From: JBDHAC01 sp039589195
Lineage (GTDB): Bacteria; Gemmatimonadota; Gemmatimonadetes; Palauibacterales; Palauibacteraceae
Assembly (NCBI GenBank): GCA_039589195.1
Contig: JBDHHV010000038.1
Span: 1-64,000, forward strand
DNA length: 64,000 nucleotides
Direction of reading: 5' to 3'
The position numbers were made by a program, and so were the translations under genes. The notes below the pieces were generated by a model. That model searched no databases. It was not told the DNA's origin and saw only the letters and a program-made list of their open reading frames with translations. Of this stretch, positions 25,642-34,306 are shown piece by piece (the stretch's first letter is position 1; every line of letters starts with the position of its first letter).

Positions 25642-26733
25642 CTATTGGACTTCAGCGGCGCTCCGCCAGCCACGCGATCTGAGCTGCCGGTTCGCCTCGT
25701 CGATGATCAGACACGCACAATCGGGAAGGGAATCGATGAAGGTCAGCCCTCGCTCCGGGCCCATGACGAACACGGCCGTGGCCAGTGCATCCGCGGCGAC
25801 GGCGGTGGGAGCCACGACGGTGACGCTCTGCCAGGGTCGGGGTGACATGCCGGTCATGCTGCTGACGATGTGATGACAGGTGCGCTCACCGTCGAAGTAG
25901 ATCTCGTAGCTGCCGGAAGTCGCCACGGCACCCGCCGGTACGGTGAGCACGTCCGGGTATGTGCCGTCCTTGAGCGGACTCTGGACCGCCACCCTCCACG
26001 CCTCCCCGTCCTCCCGCTTTCCGCCGGCACGGATGTCACCACCGCCGTTGATCAGGTAATCGCGGATCCCATCGGCCTGAAGACACTTCGCCATGACATC
26101 CACCACGTAACCCTTCGCGATGCCATCGAGAGTGAGTCCCATGCCGCCTTTGCCGAGGGTGATGGAGCGGGAGCCGACCCGCACGGCGTTCCCGTCCACC
26201 AGCTCCAGGGCCTCGCGAATCTCGGGTCGGGAAGGGGGACGGGGGGCGGCGGGCCCCGGCCCGCCGTTCTCCGCGGAGCGGACAGGCTCGCCGTTGCCGG
26301 CCGAGCGAACCGGCGCACTCCTCCGGCAGAGGTCCACGAGGGGTTGAACGGTGATGTCGAACGCGCCCAGGCTCAGGTCGTGATACTCGCGAGCGAGCGA
26401 AACCACGGTGGATAGTTCCGGCGGGGGAAGCTCGATGCGCCCCTCGGCGCTCAGGCAGGTGACGGCCGAGCCGGGGTCGTAACGGTTCAGGAGGCCGACC
26501 ACCCGGTCCATTTCCGCGAACGCCCGGCCCATGGCCTCCTGGGCCTGGTGTACGGAGGCGTGAATAGCCGTGACGGAAACCAGGGTCCCCATGGACGGGC
26601 GGACCGCGGAGATCCGGTATCGCCCGCCGCTCACGGGGAAGGACTCGGTCGTCACCGGTGGGGATTCGACACGCTCGAAGCCCAGGGCCGTCAGGGCAGC
26701 CATCTTCTCGGCTAGACGTGTAGCTTCGTCCAC
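25642..26733 (-). CDS. apbE: FAD:protein FMN transferase (ApbE)
   Basis: A 363-residue flavin transferase. ApbE attaches FMN to a Thr or Ser of partner proteins. Diagnostic segments are YRISAVRPSMGTLVSVTAIH (start of the fold, near 37), MDRVVGLLNRYDPGS, GAFDITVQPL, MGLTLDGIAKGYVVD, DYLINGGGDIRAGG and TSGSYEIYF with HHIVSSMTG (metal and FAD site). There is no lipobox or signal peptide, whereas many ApbE proteins are lipoproteins, so it is likely cytoplasmic. A 9-residue near-tandem repeat (PVRSAGNGE, PVRSAENGG) forms an insert near residues 150-167. GTG 26733 is the only good start. Leads the operon with DoxX and Gfo/Idh; no flavinylation target motif was seen in either. Confidence 0.88.
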   Translation of the reverse strand: MDEATRLAEKMAALTALGFERVESPPVTTESFPVSGGRYRISAVRPSMGTLVSVTAIHASVHQAQEAMGRAFAEMDRVVGLLNRYDPGSAVTCLSAEGRIELPPPELSTVVSLAREYHDLSLGAFDITVQPLVDLCRRSAPVRSAGNGEPVRSAENGGPGPAAPRPPSRPEIREALELVDGNAVRVGSRSITLGKGGMGLTLDGIAKGYVVDVMAKCLQADGIRDYLINGGGDIRAGGKREDGEAWRVAVQSPLKDGTYPDVLTVPAGAVATSGSYEIYFDGERTCHHIVSSMTGMSPRPWQSVTVVAPTAVAADALATAVFVMGPERGLTFIDSLPDCACLIIDEANRQLRSRGWRSAAEVQ

Positions 26734-26939
26734 GTTGTGCCTCGACTCCTGTGGGGGATCGCTCTCGGACGCCGGAGTCCCACACCACGAATCTCTCGCA
26801 AAAGAGCGGCTGCCGCGAGGGTCTCCAACCGTCCGGATCCTCAGCGGCTTATTATCGTGAGGTCCCGGAACCGGAACGCCGAAGGGTCGGTTATTCAGGC
26901 AACCAGGCCCAATCGCGACCCGAGTACGGGAGCGCCCAA

Positions 26940-27941
26940 ATGCCGGAGATCCATAAGGCTGACCCGGGAGCGCGGCGGAAGACGATCATGCTCCTGGCCG
27001 TCATCGTGCCGATCGGGCTCATCGCGCTCGGTCTTCTGATGCGATTCAGTCCTGGCATCGTGAACGGGCTCCAGGATTGGATACTCGGCGACCCGGCGCG
27101 CACGCTCGTCCGGGTCAAGCTCGTAGTGGCTGGAGGGTTGGTCATATTCGTCACCCCGTTGCTGGCCGTGGGGTGGTACTTCTGGCGCCTGGGCTCCCGC
27201 GTCATCCGGACGGAGCGTCACCCCCCGCCCGAGTCGAAGCTCGTTCGAGATGCCGTCATACGTCGCGGCGCGGCTGCCGTTCGGGTGGGCTGGTTCTTCA
27301 GGGTCGTGGGTGTGCTACTCCTCCTGCTCCTGATCGGGATAGTACGTATCACCTGGAGTCTGGCTTCCCGGATGGATGCATTGCAGGCGGCGTGCTTTGA
27401 CCAGGTGGGCGTCCGGTACGCGGACGCGCAGCGCGCCTGGCAGAACACGTTGCAGGATGTGGTCATCGAGAGCCGCCCCGAATACGCGGAGGCGGCACGA
27501 GTGGCGGTCGGGCTCCAGCTCAGCCTGATCGATCGCAAGGAAGCTCGGCTCGCCCACCTGCTACGTGCCCACCCGGAACGGGTGCCTCGGCACGAGGGAC
27601 TTGCCGCCTTCGTGGATGCAGCCGCCGAGTGGTCGGATGAGGATGAAGCGGCGCTGCGCTCCGAGAGCTCATCCGCCGAGGCCCTGAGCGCGAGGGTGGA
27701 CTCGCTCCGGGCCCTGAACGATGCGTACTCCGACTGGCCGGCGCTCAGAGAGGCCATGCGCGGAGAGCTGACGCAGACCGATGAGTATCGTGCGGCGCTG
27801 GACTCCCTCGTCGCTCGCCAGACTGAGCTCGAGGAAATGCTCGCGGGCTGCGCGCTCGAGAACCTGCGTGAGCGCATCGAAGACCAGGCGCCGCAGCAGC
27901 CTGCCGGACGAGGTCGGCGCGAGTCCGGAGGCGCAGCCTGA
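26940..27941 (+). CDS. Membrane protein of unknown function with C-terminal coiled coil
   Basis: A 333-residue protein I do not recognise. Three hydrophobic helices are seen: TIMLLAVIVPIGLIALGLL (near 15-35), VKLVVAGGLVIFVTPLLAVG (near 57-80) and FFRVVGVLLLLLLIGIV (near 118-137). The remaining 190 residues are charged and helical with heptad-like Leu/Ala spacing and many Glu and Arg, ending in a Gln/Arg/Gly-rich tail. Two Cys (AACFDQ and AGCALEN) flank the helical region. ATG 26940 begins just before the first helix. It stands alone between a divergent ApbE operon and a downstream flavin oxidase. Possible roles include envelope signalling or scaffold, but nothing in the sequence decides. Confidence 0.6.
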   Translation: MPEIHKADPGARRKTIMLLAVIVPIGLIALGLLMRFSPGIVNGLQDWILGDPARTLVRVKLVVAGGLVIFVTPLLAVGWYFWRLGSRVIRTERHPPPESKLVRDAVIRRGAAAVRVGWFFRVVGVLLLLLLIGIVRITWSLASRMDALQAACFDQVGVRYADAQRAWQNTLQDVVIESRPEYAEAARVAVGLQLSLIDRKEARLAHLLRAHPERVPRHEGLAAFVDAAAEWSDEDEAALRSESSSAEALSARVDSLRALNDAYSDWPALREAMRGELTQTDEYRAALDSLVARQTELEEMLAGCALENLRERIEDQAPQQPAGRGRRESGGAA

Positions 27942-28108
27942 GAAAGCAGCTTCACGCGGCCGACCGCGGACTCCGAAGGCCGTCCGTGTGCACACACCTG
28001 CGCCAGGGGCCGATTTGCCGCCCGGGAGCTGGTTTGCCGCCCACCGAGGCTTCGCCTAATCTTTAATGCTTCCGAATCTGGTCCGACCCGAGACCACGAG
28101 GCCCGACG

Positions 28109-29623
28109 ATGAAGCGACGCACGTTCCTCCGTTCCTCCCTCGCCGCTGCCGCCGCCGCCACCGTTACCCTCCCTCGCCCTCGATCGCTGGCGGGACTGTA
28201 TCAAGAGGCGCCGCAGGTTCCACCCGACGTGAACGCAGTCACGGGCGACGGTGCGGAGATCACGCTCAGGGGAAGCGAAATCGCGGACCTGAGCGGGCGG
28301 CTGAAGGGGCGTCTGCTGCTGTCCGGTGACGAGGGCTACGACGCCGCACGGCGTATCCTCAACCCGTCCTTCGACAAGCACCCCGCCCTCGTCGCTCAGG
28401 TGACCGGCGTCGCCGACATCCGGACCGCGGTGGACTTCGCGCGCGATCACGAGCTACTGGTCGCGGTCAAATGCGGCGGACACAGCGCCTCGGGGAAGTC
28501 GACCTGCGACGGCGGCATGCAGATCGACCTGTCCCCCTTCCGGGGTACGCGCATCGATCCCGACGCCCGCAAGGCCTGGGTGACAGGGGGGAGCCTCCTG
28601 GGCCAGCTGGATCACGAGGCCATGGCTTTCGGGCTCGTGACACCCATGGGGACTGTCTCGCATACGGGTGTGGGCGGGCTCGTCACCGGGGGTGGGTTCG
28701 GGCGGCTCGCTCGCCGATTCGGCCTCGCCGTCGACAACCTCACCAGCGTGCACGTGGTGACGGCCGACGGCCAGTTCCACCGCGCGAACGCGGAGGAGAA
28801 CTCCGACCTGTTCTGGGGTGTGCGCGGGGGCGGCGGGAACTTCGGGATCGTGACGGACTTCGAGTTCGACCTTCACCCGATGCAACGCGAGGTCGTCGGA
28901 GGTGCCATCGTGTTTCCGATCGACCGGGCCGCAGAGGTCCTGAGTCTCTTCTCGGAGTACAGCCTCGAAGCCCCTGATGAGCTTAGCATGGGCTTCTTCG
29001 TGTCCCATCCGCCCGGAGGCGAACAGCCCGCGGCCGGTATCGGCGTGTGTTACTCGGGGCCCCAGAACGACGCAGACGGCGTCCTGGCACCCATCCGCAA
29101 ATTGGGCAACCCGCTGCACGACGGGTTCGAGACCATGGACTACGTCGCCCTCCAGAAATCCGGCGACGTCGACGACCCGAGAGCCCGCGCCGGCTACCTG
29201 AAGAGCGGCTTCCTCACGGAGATGCCCGAGGGTCTGATCTCGGCGATCGTGGAGGGCTTGGAGGGGCACCCGGACCGCGCCACCGCCGTCTTCTACCAGC
29301 AAAGCGGCGGCGCGATCGGTCGGGTCGCGAACGACGCCATGGCGTTCTCGCACCGCGATGCCATCGGCAACCTCCTCAGCGCGGTCGACTGGGAGCATGG
29401 GTGGAGGGACCCGACCGAGCACATCGCCTGGGAAAGGCGGTTCTGGTCGACGCTGGAGCCGTTCACGAAGGGTTTCTACACGAACGATCTGGAGGTCGAA
29501 GAGACGTCTGCCGGGGTCAACGCTAATTTCCGGGAGAACTACCCCCGGCTGGTGGAGCTCAAGAACAAGTACGACCCGGGCAACCTGTTCCGCCTGAACG
29601 CGAACATCCAGCCGACGGTCTGA
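28109..29623 (+). CDS. TAT-exported BBE-type FAD-dependent oxidase
   Basis: A 504-residue flavoprotein of the berberine-bridge-enzyme/glucooligosaccharide oxidase group. The leader MKRRTFLRSSLAAAAAATVT is a twin-arginine signal, fitting export of a folded FAD enzyme. The FAD_binding_4 domain is recognised by VAVKCGGHSASGKSTCDGGM with the His that normally binds FAD covalently, and GGGFGRLARRFGLAVDNLTS. The BBE tail ENYPRLVELKNKYDPGNLFR is at the C-terminus. The second covalent Cys of bicovalent members is not obvious, so it may be mono-covalent. Such enzymes oxidise sugars or alcohols with oxygen. This could supply oxidised sugars to the Gfo/Idh and DUF1080 proteins elsewhere in the window (inference). 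Confidence 0.87.
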   Translation: MKRRTFLRSSLAAAAAATVTLPRPRSLAGLYQEAPQVPPDVNAVTGDGAEITLRGSEIADLSGRLKGRLLLSGDEGYDAARRILNPSFDKHPALVAQVTGVADIRTAVDFARDHELLVAVKCGGHSASGKSTCDGGMQIDLSPFRGTRIDPDARKAWVTGGSLLGQLDHEAMAFGLVTPMGTVSHTGVGGLVTGGGFGRLARRFGLAVDNLTSVHVVTADGQFHRANAEENSDLFWGVRGGGGNFGIVTDFEFDLHPMQREVVGGAIVFPIDRAAEVLSLFSEYSLEAPDELSMGFFVSHPPGGEQPAAGIGVCYSGPQNDADGVLAPIRKLGNPLHDGFETMDYVALQKSGDVDDPRARAGYLKSGFLTEMPEGLISAIVEGLEGHPDRATAVFYQQSGGAIGRVANDAMAFSHRDAIGNLLSAVDWEHGWRDPTEHIAWERRFWSTLEPFTKGFYTNDLEVEETSAGVNANFRENYPRLVELKNKYDPGNLFRLNANIQPTV

Positions 29624-29687
29624 GCCGGTCCGCCCGGCCCGGATGATTCGGCCGCCGGATCCGAGGCGCCCGGACCGTCGTTGCCAC

Positions 29688-30854
29688 GTGAAGCGCGTAT
29701 CCCAGGCCGTTGTGGCGCTGGTACCGGCGCTCCTGCCCGGGGCGCTGACGGGGCAAGCGCGCACCTTCGGGCCGGAGCCCGACTTCATCCTCGGACTCGG
29801 AACCGAACGCTCCGCCTCGGTCTTCCTCGCGGATATCGACGGAGACGGGGATCTGGATGTTCTGTTCGCCAACGGGCGCCACTGGCCGCAGCAGAACCTG
29901 GTCTTCCTGAACCACGGAGCCCCGCGGGATGCGGAGCACATCCCCGCCGGCTCGGGTTACGGCCGGTTCATGGAGGCGTATCCGCTGGGTCCTGAGCGGA
30001 GCACCAGCTACGCGGTGCCTGCGGGGGACCTCGACGGGGATGGTGACCTGGACATCGTCGTGGCCAACGACCGGGCGCCGAACCACGTCTACCTGAACGA
30101 CGGGCGCGGTCACTTCCAACTGGCGGGGTACCTGTCCCCGGATCCCGATGTCTCGCGTGATGCGTTGCTGGCCGACCTCGACGGGGATGGCGATCTGGAC
30201 GTCGCGGTCGCCAACCGCCGGGACCGGAACGCCGTGCACCTCAACGATGGACGGGGTGGTTTCAGCGACGTCCCACGTCCCTTCGGTCCCGGCGACGATT
30301 CGACGATCAAGCTCGCCGCCGCCGATCTGGATGCCGACGGAGATATGGACCTCGTCCTCGCCAATCGAGACGGGCAGCCCAACGCCGTCTATCTGAACGA
30401 TGGCCGGGCGGGGTTCGGTGAGTCGCGCCCTTTCGGGACGGGCTCGGATGAGACGCTTGCCACGGCCGTCTCAGACATGGACGGTGATGACAACCTCGAC
30501 ATCGTGGCCGTCAACGTAGGGCAGCCCAACGCCGTCCACTTCGGTGACGGGGCCGGGAACTTCCCGCGCTCGGTCTCGTTCGGCGCTCCGGAGGACGCGA
30601 GCTTCTCGGTCTCGGTCGCCGACCTCGACGGCGACGGGGACCAGGACATCGTGGTAGGGAACGCCGACGGCCGGAACGCCGCGTATTTCAACCACGGGGA
30701 GGGCACGGCGTATCAGGAGGTCCGCTTCGGCCACGCGGACGACGTCACCTATTGGCTGGTCACCGGCGATGTGGACGGGGACGGATTCGCCGACGTCGCC
30801 GTGGCCAACTCCGACGGCGTGAACCAGGTCTTCCTGAACAAGCCCGGACGCTGA
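29688..30854 (+). CDS. Secreted VCBS/FG-GAP repeat beta-propeller protein
   Basis: A 388-residue exported protein (GTG 29688; leader VSQAVVALVPALLPGALTG). The mature chain has seven repeats centred on Asp-rich calcium loops such as ADIDGDGDLDVLFAN, GDLDGDGDLDIVVAN and ADLDADGDMDLVLAN, each followed by a variant of N-x-V-Y-L-N-D-G-R-G-x-F. Seven repeats suggest a complete seven-bladed FG-GAP propeller, with calcium binding in each blade. Blade five (SDMDGDDNLDIVAVN) has a changed loop. Likely extracellular or envelope-bound; ligand unknown. It ends 12 bases before the convergent cystathionine beta-synthase. The frame extends upstream to 29643 but the leader places the start at the GTG. Confidence 0.83.
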   Translation: MKRVSQAVVALVPALLPGALTGQARTFGPEPDFILGLGTERSASVFLADIDGDGDLDVLFANGRHWPQQNLVFLNHGAPRDAEHIPAGSGYGRFMEAYPLGPERSTSYAVPAGDLDGDGDLDIVVANDRAPNHVYLNDGRGHFQLAGYLSPDPDVSRDALLADLDGDGDLDVAVANRRDRNAVHLNDGRGGFSDVPRPFGPGDDSTIKLAAADLDADGDMDLVLANRDGQPNAVYLNDGRAGFGESRPFGTGSDETLATAVSDMDGDDNLDIVAVNVGQPNAVHFGDGAGNFPRSVSFGAPEDASFSVSVADLDGDGDQDIVVGNADGRNAAYFNHGEGTAYQEVRFGHADDVTYWLVTGDVDGDGFADVAVANSDGVNQVFLNKPGR

Positions 30855-30866
30855 CCCGGCCGCGCC

Positions 30867-32264
30867 TCACGCCCCAAGGGTTCCGATCAGATCGGAGCGC
30901 GTCAGGATAGACAGCGTGCCGTCTGCCTGCCGCACGAGCACGGCGGGGCTGTCTCCTCCAAGCCGACGGGCGAAATCCTGCACGGGGGTCGCCGCATCCA
31001 CAATGGGGAACGGTGGTCCCATCACGTCGCGGACCAGGTGCGCGCGTGCGTCCGGATCCTCGATCAGGCACCGCAGGATCTCCTGCTCGATCAGGCTCCC
31101 GACCACCTCCCCGTCCGCGCCGTCTTCGGTGACCGGCATCTGCGAGATGTCGTGCTCCCGCATGACATCGATCGCGTCGGAGAGCGTGGTGTCGGAGGGT
31201 ACCGACACGAGCTGGGGCCCGGTGGCCCGTGCGGGACGCTGGGCGATCAGCGTCGCCGCAGTCAGCGTGTCCCCCTCGTCGAGGAAACCGTGCTCCCGCA
31301 TCCAGATGTCGTTGAAGGTCTTGCCGAGCGACCGATAGCCGCCGTCGGGCATGATCACGACCATCACGTCGGACGCCGTTAGCTCCTCCGCGTGAGCTTC
31401 CACCCACTGGAGCGCCCCGGCCATGGCCATGCCGCACGAGCCGCCCAGGAACATGCCCTCCTCCTCGGACAGCCGCCGGGTCATGAGCATGGACTCCTTG
31501 TCGGTCACGCGCACGTAGTCGTCGACCAGCTTGAAGTTCATGTTCCCGGCCAGGATGTCCTCACCCACACCCTCGGTCACGTACGGGTAGATCTCGTCCT
31601 CATGGAACTCTCCAGTATGGAAGTACTTCCAGTAGACGGAGCCGTACGGATCGACGCCGATGATCTTGACGTCGGGGTTCCGGCCCTTGAGGTAGGTGGA
31701 GATTCCGGAAATCGTGCCGCCGGTGCCTGCGCCCGCGATGACGTGCGTCACGCGGCCGTCCGTTTGCTCCCAGATCTCCGGCCCGGTCGTCTCGATGTGC
31801 GCCTTGGTGTTCGCGGGATTGTCGTACTGGTTCACGTATGCCGAATTGGGGATCTCCTCGGCCAAGCGGCGGGCCACCGAATAATACGAGCGCGGATCGT
31901 CGGGCGGTACGGCGGTGGGACACACGATGACCTCCGCTCCCAGCGCTCTCAGGATCGCGATCTTCTCCGGACTCTGCTTGTCAGTGGTCGTGAAGACGCA
32001 CTTGTATCCGCGAGCGACCGCCGCCAGCGCGAGACCGACGCCCGTATTGCCGCTGGTCCCCTCGATGATCGTGCCACCGGGCTTCAGGTCCCCGGCCTCG
32101 ACGGCCGCGTCTACCATGGACACCCCGATCCGGTCCTTGACCGAGCCGCCGGGGTTGAAGAACTCGAGCTTGGCCAGCACCGTGCACGGCAGATGGGCCG
32201 CCAGCCGATTCACGCGAACCAACGGGGTGTTCCCGATCGTGCCGAGAATGTCCTCGTGCCACAT
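30867..32264 (-). CDS. Cystathionine beta-synthase (PLP enzyme with CBS domain pair)
   Basis: A 465-residue enzyme that condenses serine and homocysteine to cystathionine. The PLP Lys is in NPGGSVKDRIG (near 42), the substrate loop is IIEGTSGNTGVG (near 75), and the phosphate-binding GAGTGGTISG follows (near 178). A C-terminal pair of CBS domains (about 340-465) begins at LVSVPSDTTLSDAIDVMREH and would give regulation by adenosyl ligands. There is no haem domain, unlike the human enzyme. ATG 32264 is preceded by GGAGG. Upstream on the same strand lies a TolB/TPR protein with a 31-base gap. Compare the damaged sulfhydrylase at 57807-58958, which lacks the SGNTG loop that is intact here. Confidence 0.9.
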   Translation of the reverse strand: MWHEDILGTIGNTPLVRVNRLAAHLPCTVLAKLEFFNPGGSVKDRIGVSMVDAAVEAGDLKPGGTIIEGTSGNTGVGLALAAVARGYKCVFTTTDKQSPEKIAILRALGAEVIVCPTAVPPDDPRSYYSVARRLAEEIPNSAYVNQYDNPANTKAHIETTGPEIWEQTDGRVTHVIAGAGTGGTISGISTYLKGRNPDVKIIGVDPYGSVYWKYFHTGEFHEDEIYPYVTEGVGEDILAGNMNFKLVDDYVRVTDKESMLMTRRLSEEEGMFLGGSCGMAMAGALQWVEAHAEELTASDVMVVIMPDGGYRSLGKTFNDIWMREHGFLDEGDTLTAATLIAQRPARATGPQLVSVPSDTTLSDAIDVMREHDISQMPVTEDGADGEVVGSLIEQEILRCLIEDPDARAHLVRDVMGPPFPIVDAATPVQDFARRLGGDSPAVLVRQADGTLSILTRSDLIGTLGA

Positions 32265-32295
32265 ATGTCGGGTTTCCTCCAAATCCCTCTCCCGG

Positions 32296-34134
32296 TCAGG
32301 GGAGCGCTGTACGGCTCCCTCCCTTCACCCGCTCCCAAGCTGCGGAGCGCACCCGCTCCATCTCCCGCCGGAACTCGGGGCTCGTCCGGACACGCGCGAA
32401 CAGCGCGGACTCTAGCACTCGGGGCTCCACGCCGCTCGGGGAGAGCTCGAACGCGATGTCCATCCACGTGACGGCTTGATCCACGTCACGGGTCCAGGCG
32501 TAGTAACACGCAAGGTCCTCGGCGCGTATCACGTGCGAGTAGATGGAGTCGAGAACGGCCCCCGAGCTCAGCTCCCGGGAGATCGAATCAGCGATCACCG
32601 TGGCTTCCACGCTCCGCCCCAGCTCGTACAGGCACATGGCTCGAATGCCATCGTGGGGGCCGAGGTCCAGCCCCAGACACTCGCTCGCTCGCCCGCTGAG
32701 CAGTAAGGCCCGGGCCTCGATGGCGCGAGGCAACATCAGCTCCGGCTGCAGCGACCGCGCCGCTCGTGCCTCTTCGAGCGCCCTCTCGTACCGCCCCAGG
32801 GACAGCGCCTCGTAGGCCAGGGCGAGACGGCGACCCGCGTTCTGCGGGTCGAGCGCGATCGCCTGGGCGGCGGCGTCGAAAGCTGCATCGACCTCGCCCT
32901 GCTGGTTGATGACCCGAGCACACCATGAGAGGGCGTCCGCCGCACCGGGCGCCAACTCGATCGCCCGCCGACAGTCCTCGTCGACATCCTCGGGAGGCGC
33001 ATGAGAACGGGTGGCGATGTATCCGCGGGCCGAATAACCGGACGACCCCTCGGGCTCGAGCTCCACCGCCCGGTTGGCCAACGCGAGGGCCAGCCCGGCA
33101 GCGCCATACCCGTCCAGGTCCCAGCGATAGCGATACGCCAAAGAGAGGGCGTGGGCCTTCGAGAGCGCCGCGTACGCCTCCGCGTGTCCCTCTTCGAGCT
33201 CGATCGCTTCCTCGAACTTCGCCCGAGCCTGGGAGAGTCCCTCCTTGGTACGCCGTCCGAGCCAGCTCTTGCCCAGCAGATAGGCCTGTTGACCCGTCGT
33301 ACCGTGCGTGGGGCGATCGAAGCTGACGCTGGTCGTGAGCGCGGGTGTGTTCGCCACGTAGTCGTTCCCGAACGCGCGCGCGATCTCGCCGGCCGCCGCG
33401 AGCCCCTCGGGGACTTCCGCATCGTAACGCTGTGTCCAGACGACGCTTCCCGTCACGCTCTCGGTGGTGCGCACGTTCACCCACATCCGCCCCGTGTCAC
33501 GGTAAAGCGAAGCCTGGACGAGCTTGCTGACGCCCAGGGAATCGGCGAGCTGTCGCGGCGTGAACTGCAGGTCGAGGAATCGCTGCACCGAAAACGGGTC
33601 GATCACCTTGACCCGTCCGATCCTCTTCAACGCGCCGATCATCTCGTCGGTGAGCCCCGCGCTCAGGTTCAAAAGGGCGGAGTCTCCGGTGCGGTTCTCG
33701 ACGGGCAGGATCGCTACGGAATCGAGAAAATCGGCCCCCGTGAGCGCCGCGAGCGATTCGCCGCCGGGCGAGCGCCAGGGGCGCCACACCAACAGAAGCG
33801 CTGCGAAAAGAGCCAGGGTCGCAGCGGCCGCGACACGGGACCGCCTGGACGGAGGCGGTACCGGTTGGGCCTCGTCGGCAGGCAACTCGCGCTGGACCCC
33901 CTCCGGCGTGAGCTCGAACACCCACGCGAGCGCGACGATGACCGGGAATCCGGCGATCGCGAGGATGACAACGAGTTGATAAGCACCGTCGGGCAGATAA
34001 AGCGCCGGGAAGGTCAGGTCCGCCGCCTCGATGACGCCGAGCGCGACCACCGCGTACACCAGAGCGACACGGAAGACCTTCCTCCGTTGCAACTCACTCA
34101 GAAAAACGCGGATACGAGACGTTGGCTGTTCCAT
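32296..34134 (-). CDS. Membrane-bound TolB-like/TPR protein
   Basis: A 612-residue protein common in Gemmatimonadota-type genomes. The start FLSELQRRKVFRVALVYAVV is a conserved cytoplasmic lead into the first helix; a second helix (LVVILAIAGFPVIVALAWVF) ends at ELTPEGVQRE, and a third membrane helix lies near 105-120. A FlgO/TolB-N-like domain follows, starting SVAILPVENRTGDSALLNLS, then tetratricopeptide-type helical repeats (about 270-580) with residues such as EGHAEAYAALSKAHALSLAY. Relatives sit near serine/threonine kinases or regulators; here there is no kinase and the role is unknown. It is probably co-transcribed with the cystathionine beta-synthase gene downstream. Confidence 0.8.
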   Translation of the reverse strand: MEQPTSRIRVFLSELQRRKVFRVALVYAVVALGVIEAADLTFPALYLPDGAYQLVVILAIAGFPVIVALAWVFELTPEGVQRELPADEAQPVPPPSRRSRVAAAATLALFAALLLVWRPWRSPGGESLAALTGADFLDSVAILPVENRTGDSALLNLSAGLTDEMIGALKRIGRVKVIDPFSVQRFLDLQFTPRQLADSLGVSKLVQASLYRDTGRMWVNVRTTESVTGSVVWTQRYDAEVPEGLAAAGEIARAFGNDYVANTPALTTSVSFDRPTHGTTGQQAYLLGKSWLGRRTKEGLSQARAKFEEAIELEEGHAEAYAALSKAHALSLAYRYRWDLDGYGAAGLALALANRAVELEPEGSSGYSARGYIATRSHAPPEDVDEDCRRAIELAPGAADALSWCARVINQQGEVDAAFDAAAQAIALDPQNAGRRLALAYEALSLGRYERALEEARAARSLQPELMLPRAIEARALLLSGRASECLGLDLGPHDGIRAMCLYELGRSVEATVIADSISRELSSGAVLDSIYSHVIRAEDLACYYAWTRDVDQAVTWMDIAFELSPSGVEPRVLESALFARVRTSPEFRREMERVRSAAWERVKGGSRTALP

Positions 34135-34306
34135 GCCGGCCCGGTTGATGGGTGACCATAAAGGATATGGGGAAGGCTGTGGACTCTACAAGCCGCCTTC
34201 CAGAGCTCCGGAGCTCTCGAACCGGGCAGCGAGGTTGATGGGACTGCTGGGTGCATGCGGGTGTGGTAGGTTCACGCGACATCCCACCCTTCGACCCGAG
34301 GTGATC

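Noticed and set aside
29643..29687. Upstream start for the VCBS protein
   Set aside because: The extra residues are Arg/Pro-rich and would bury the signal peptide; GTG 29688 fits better.
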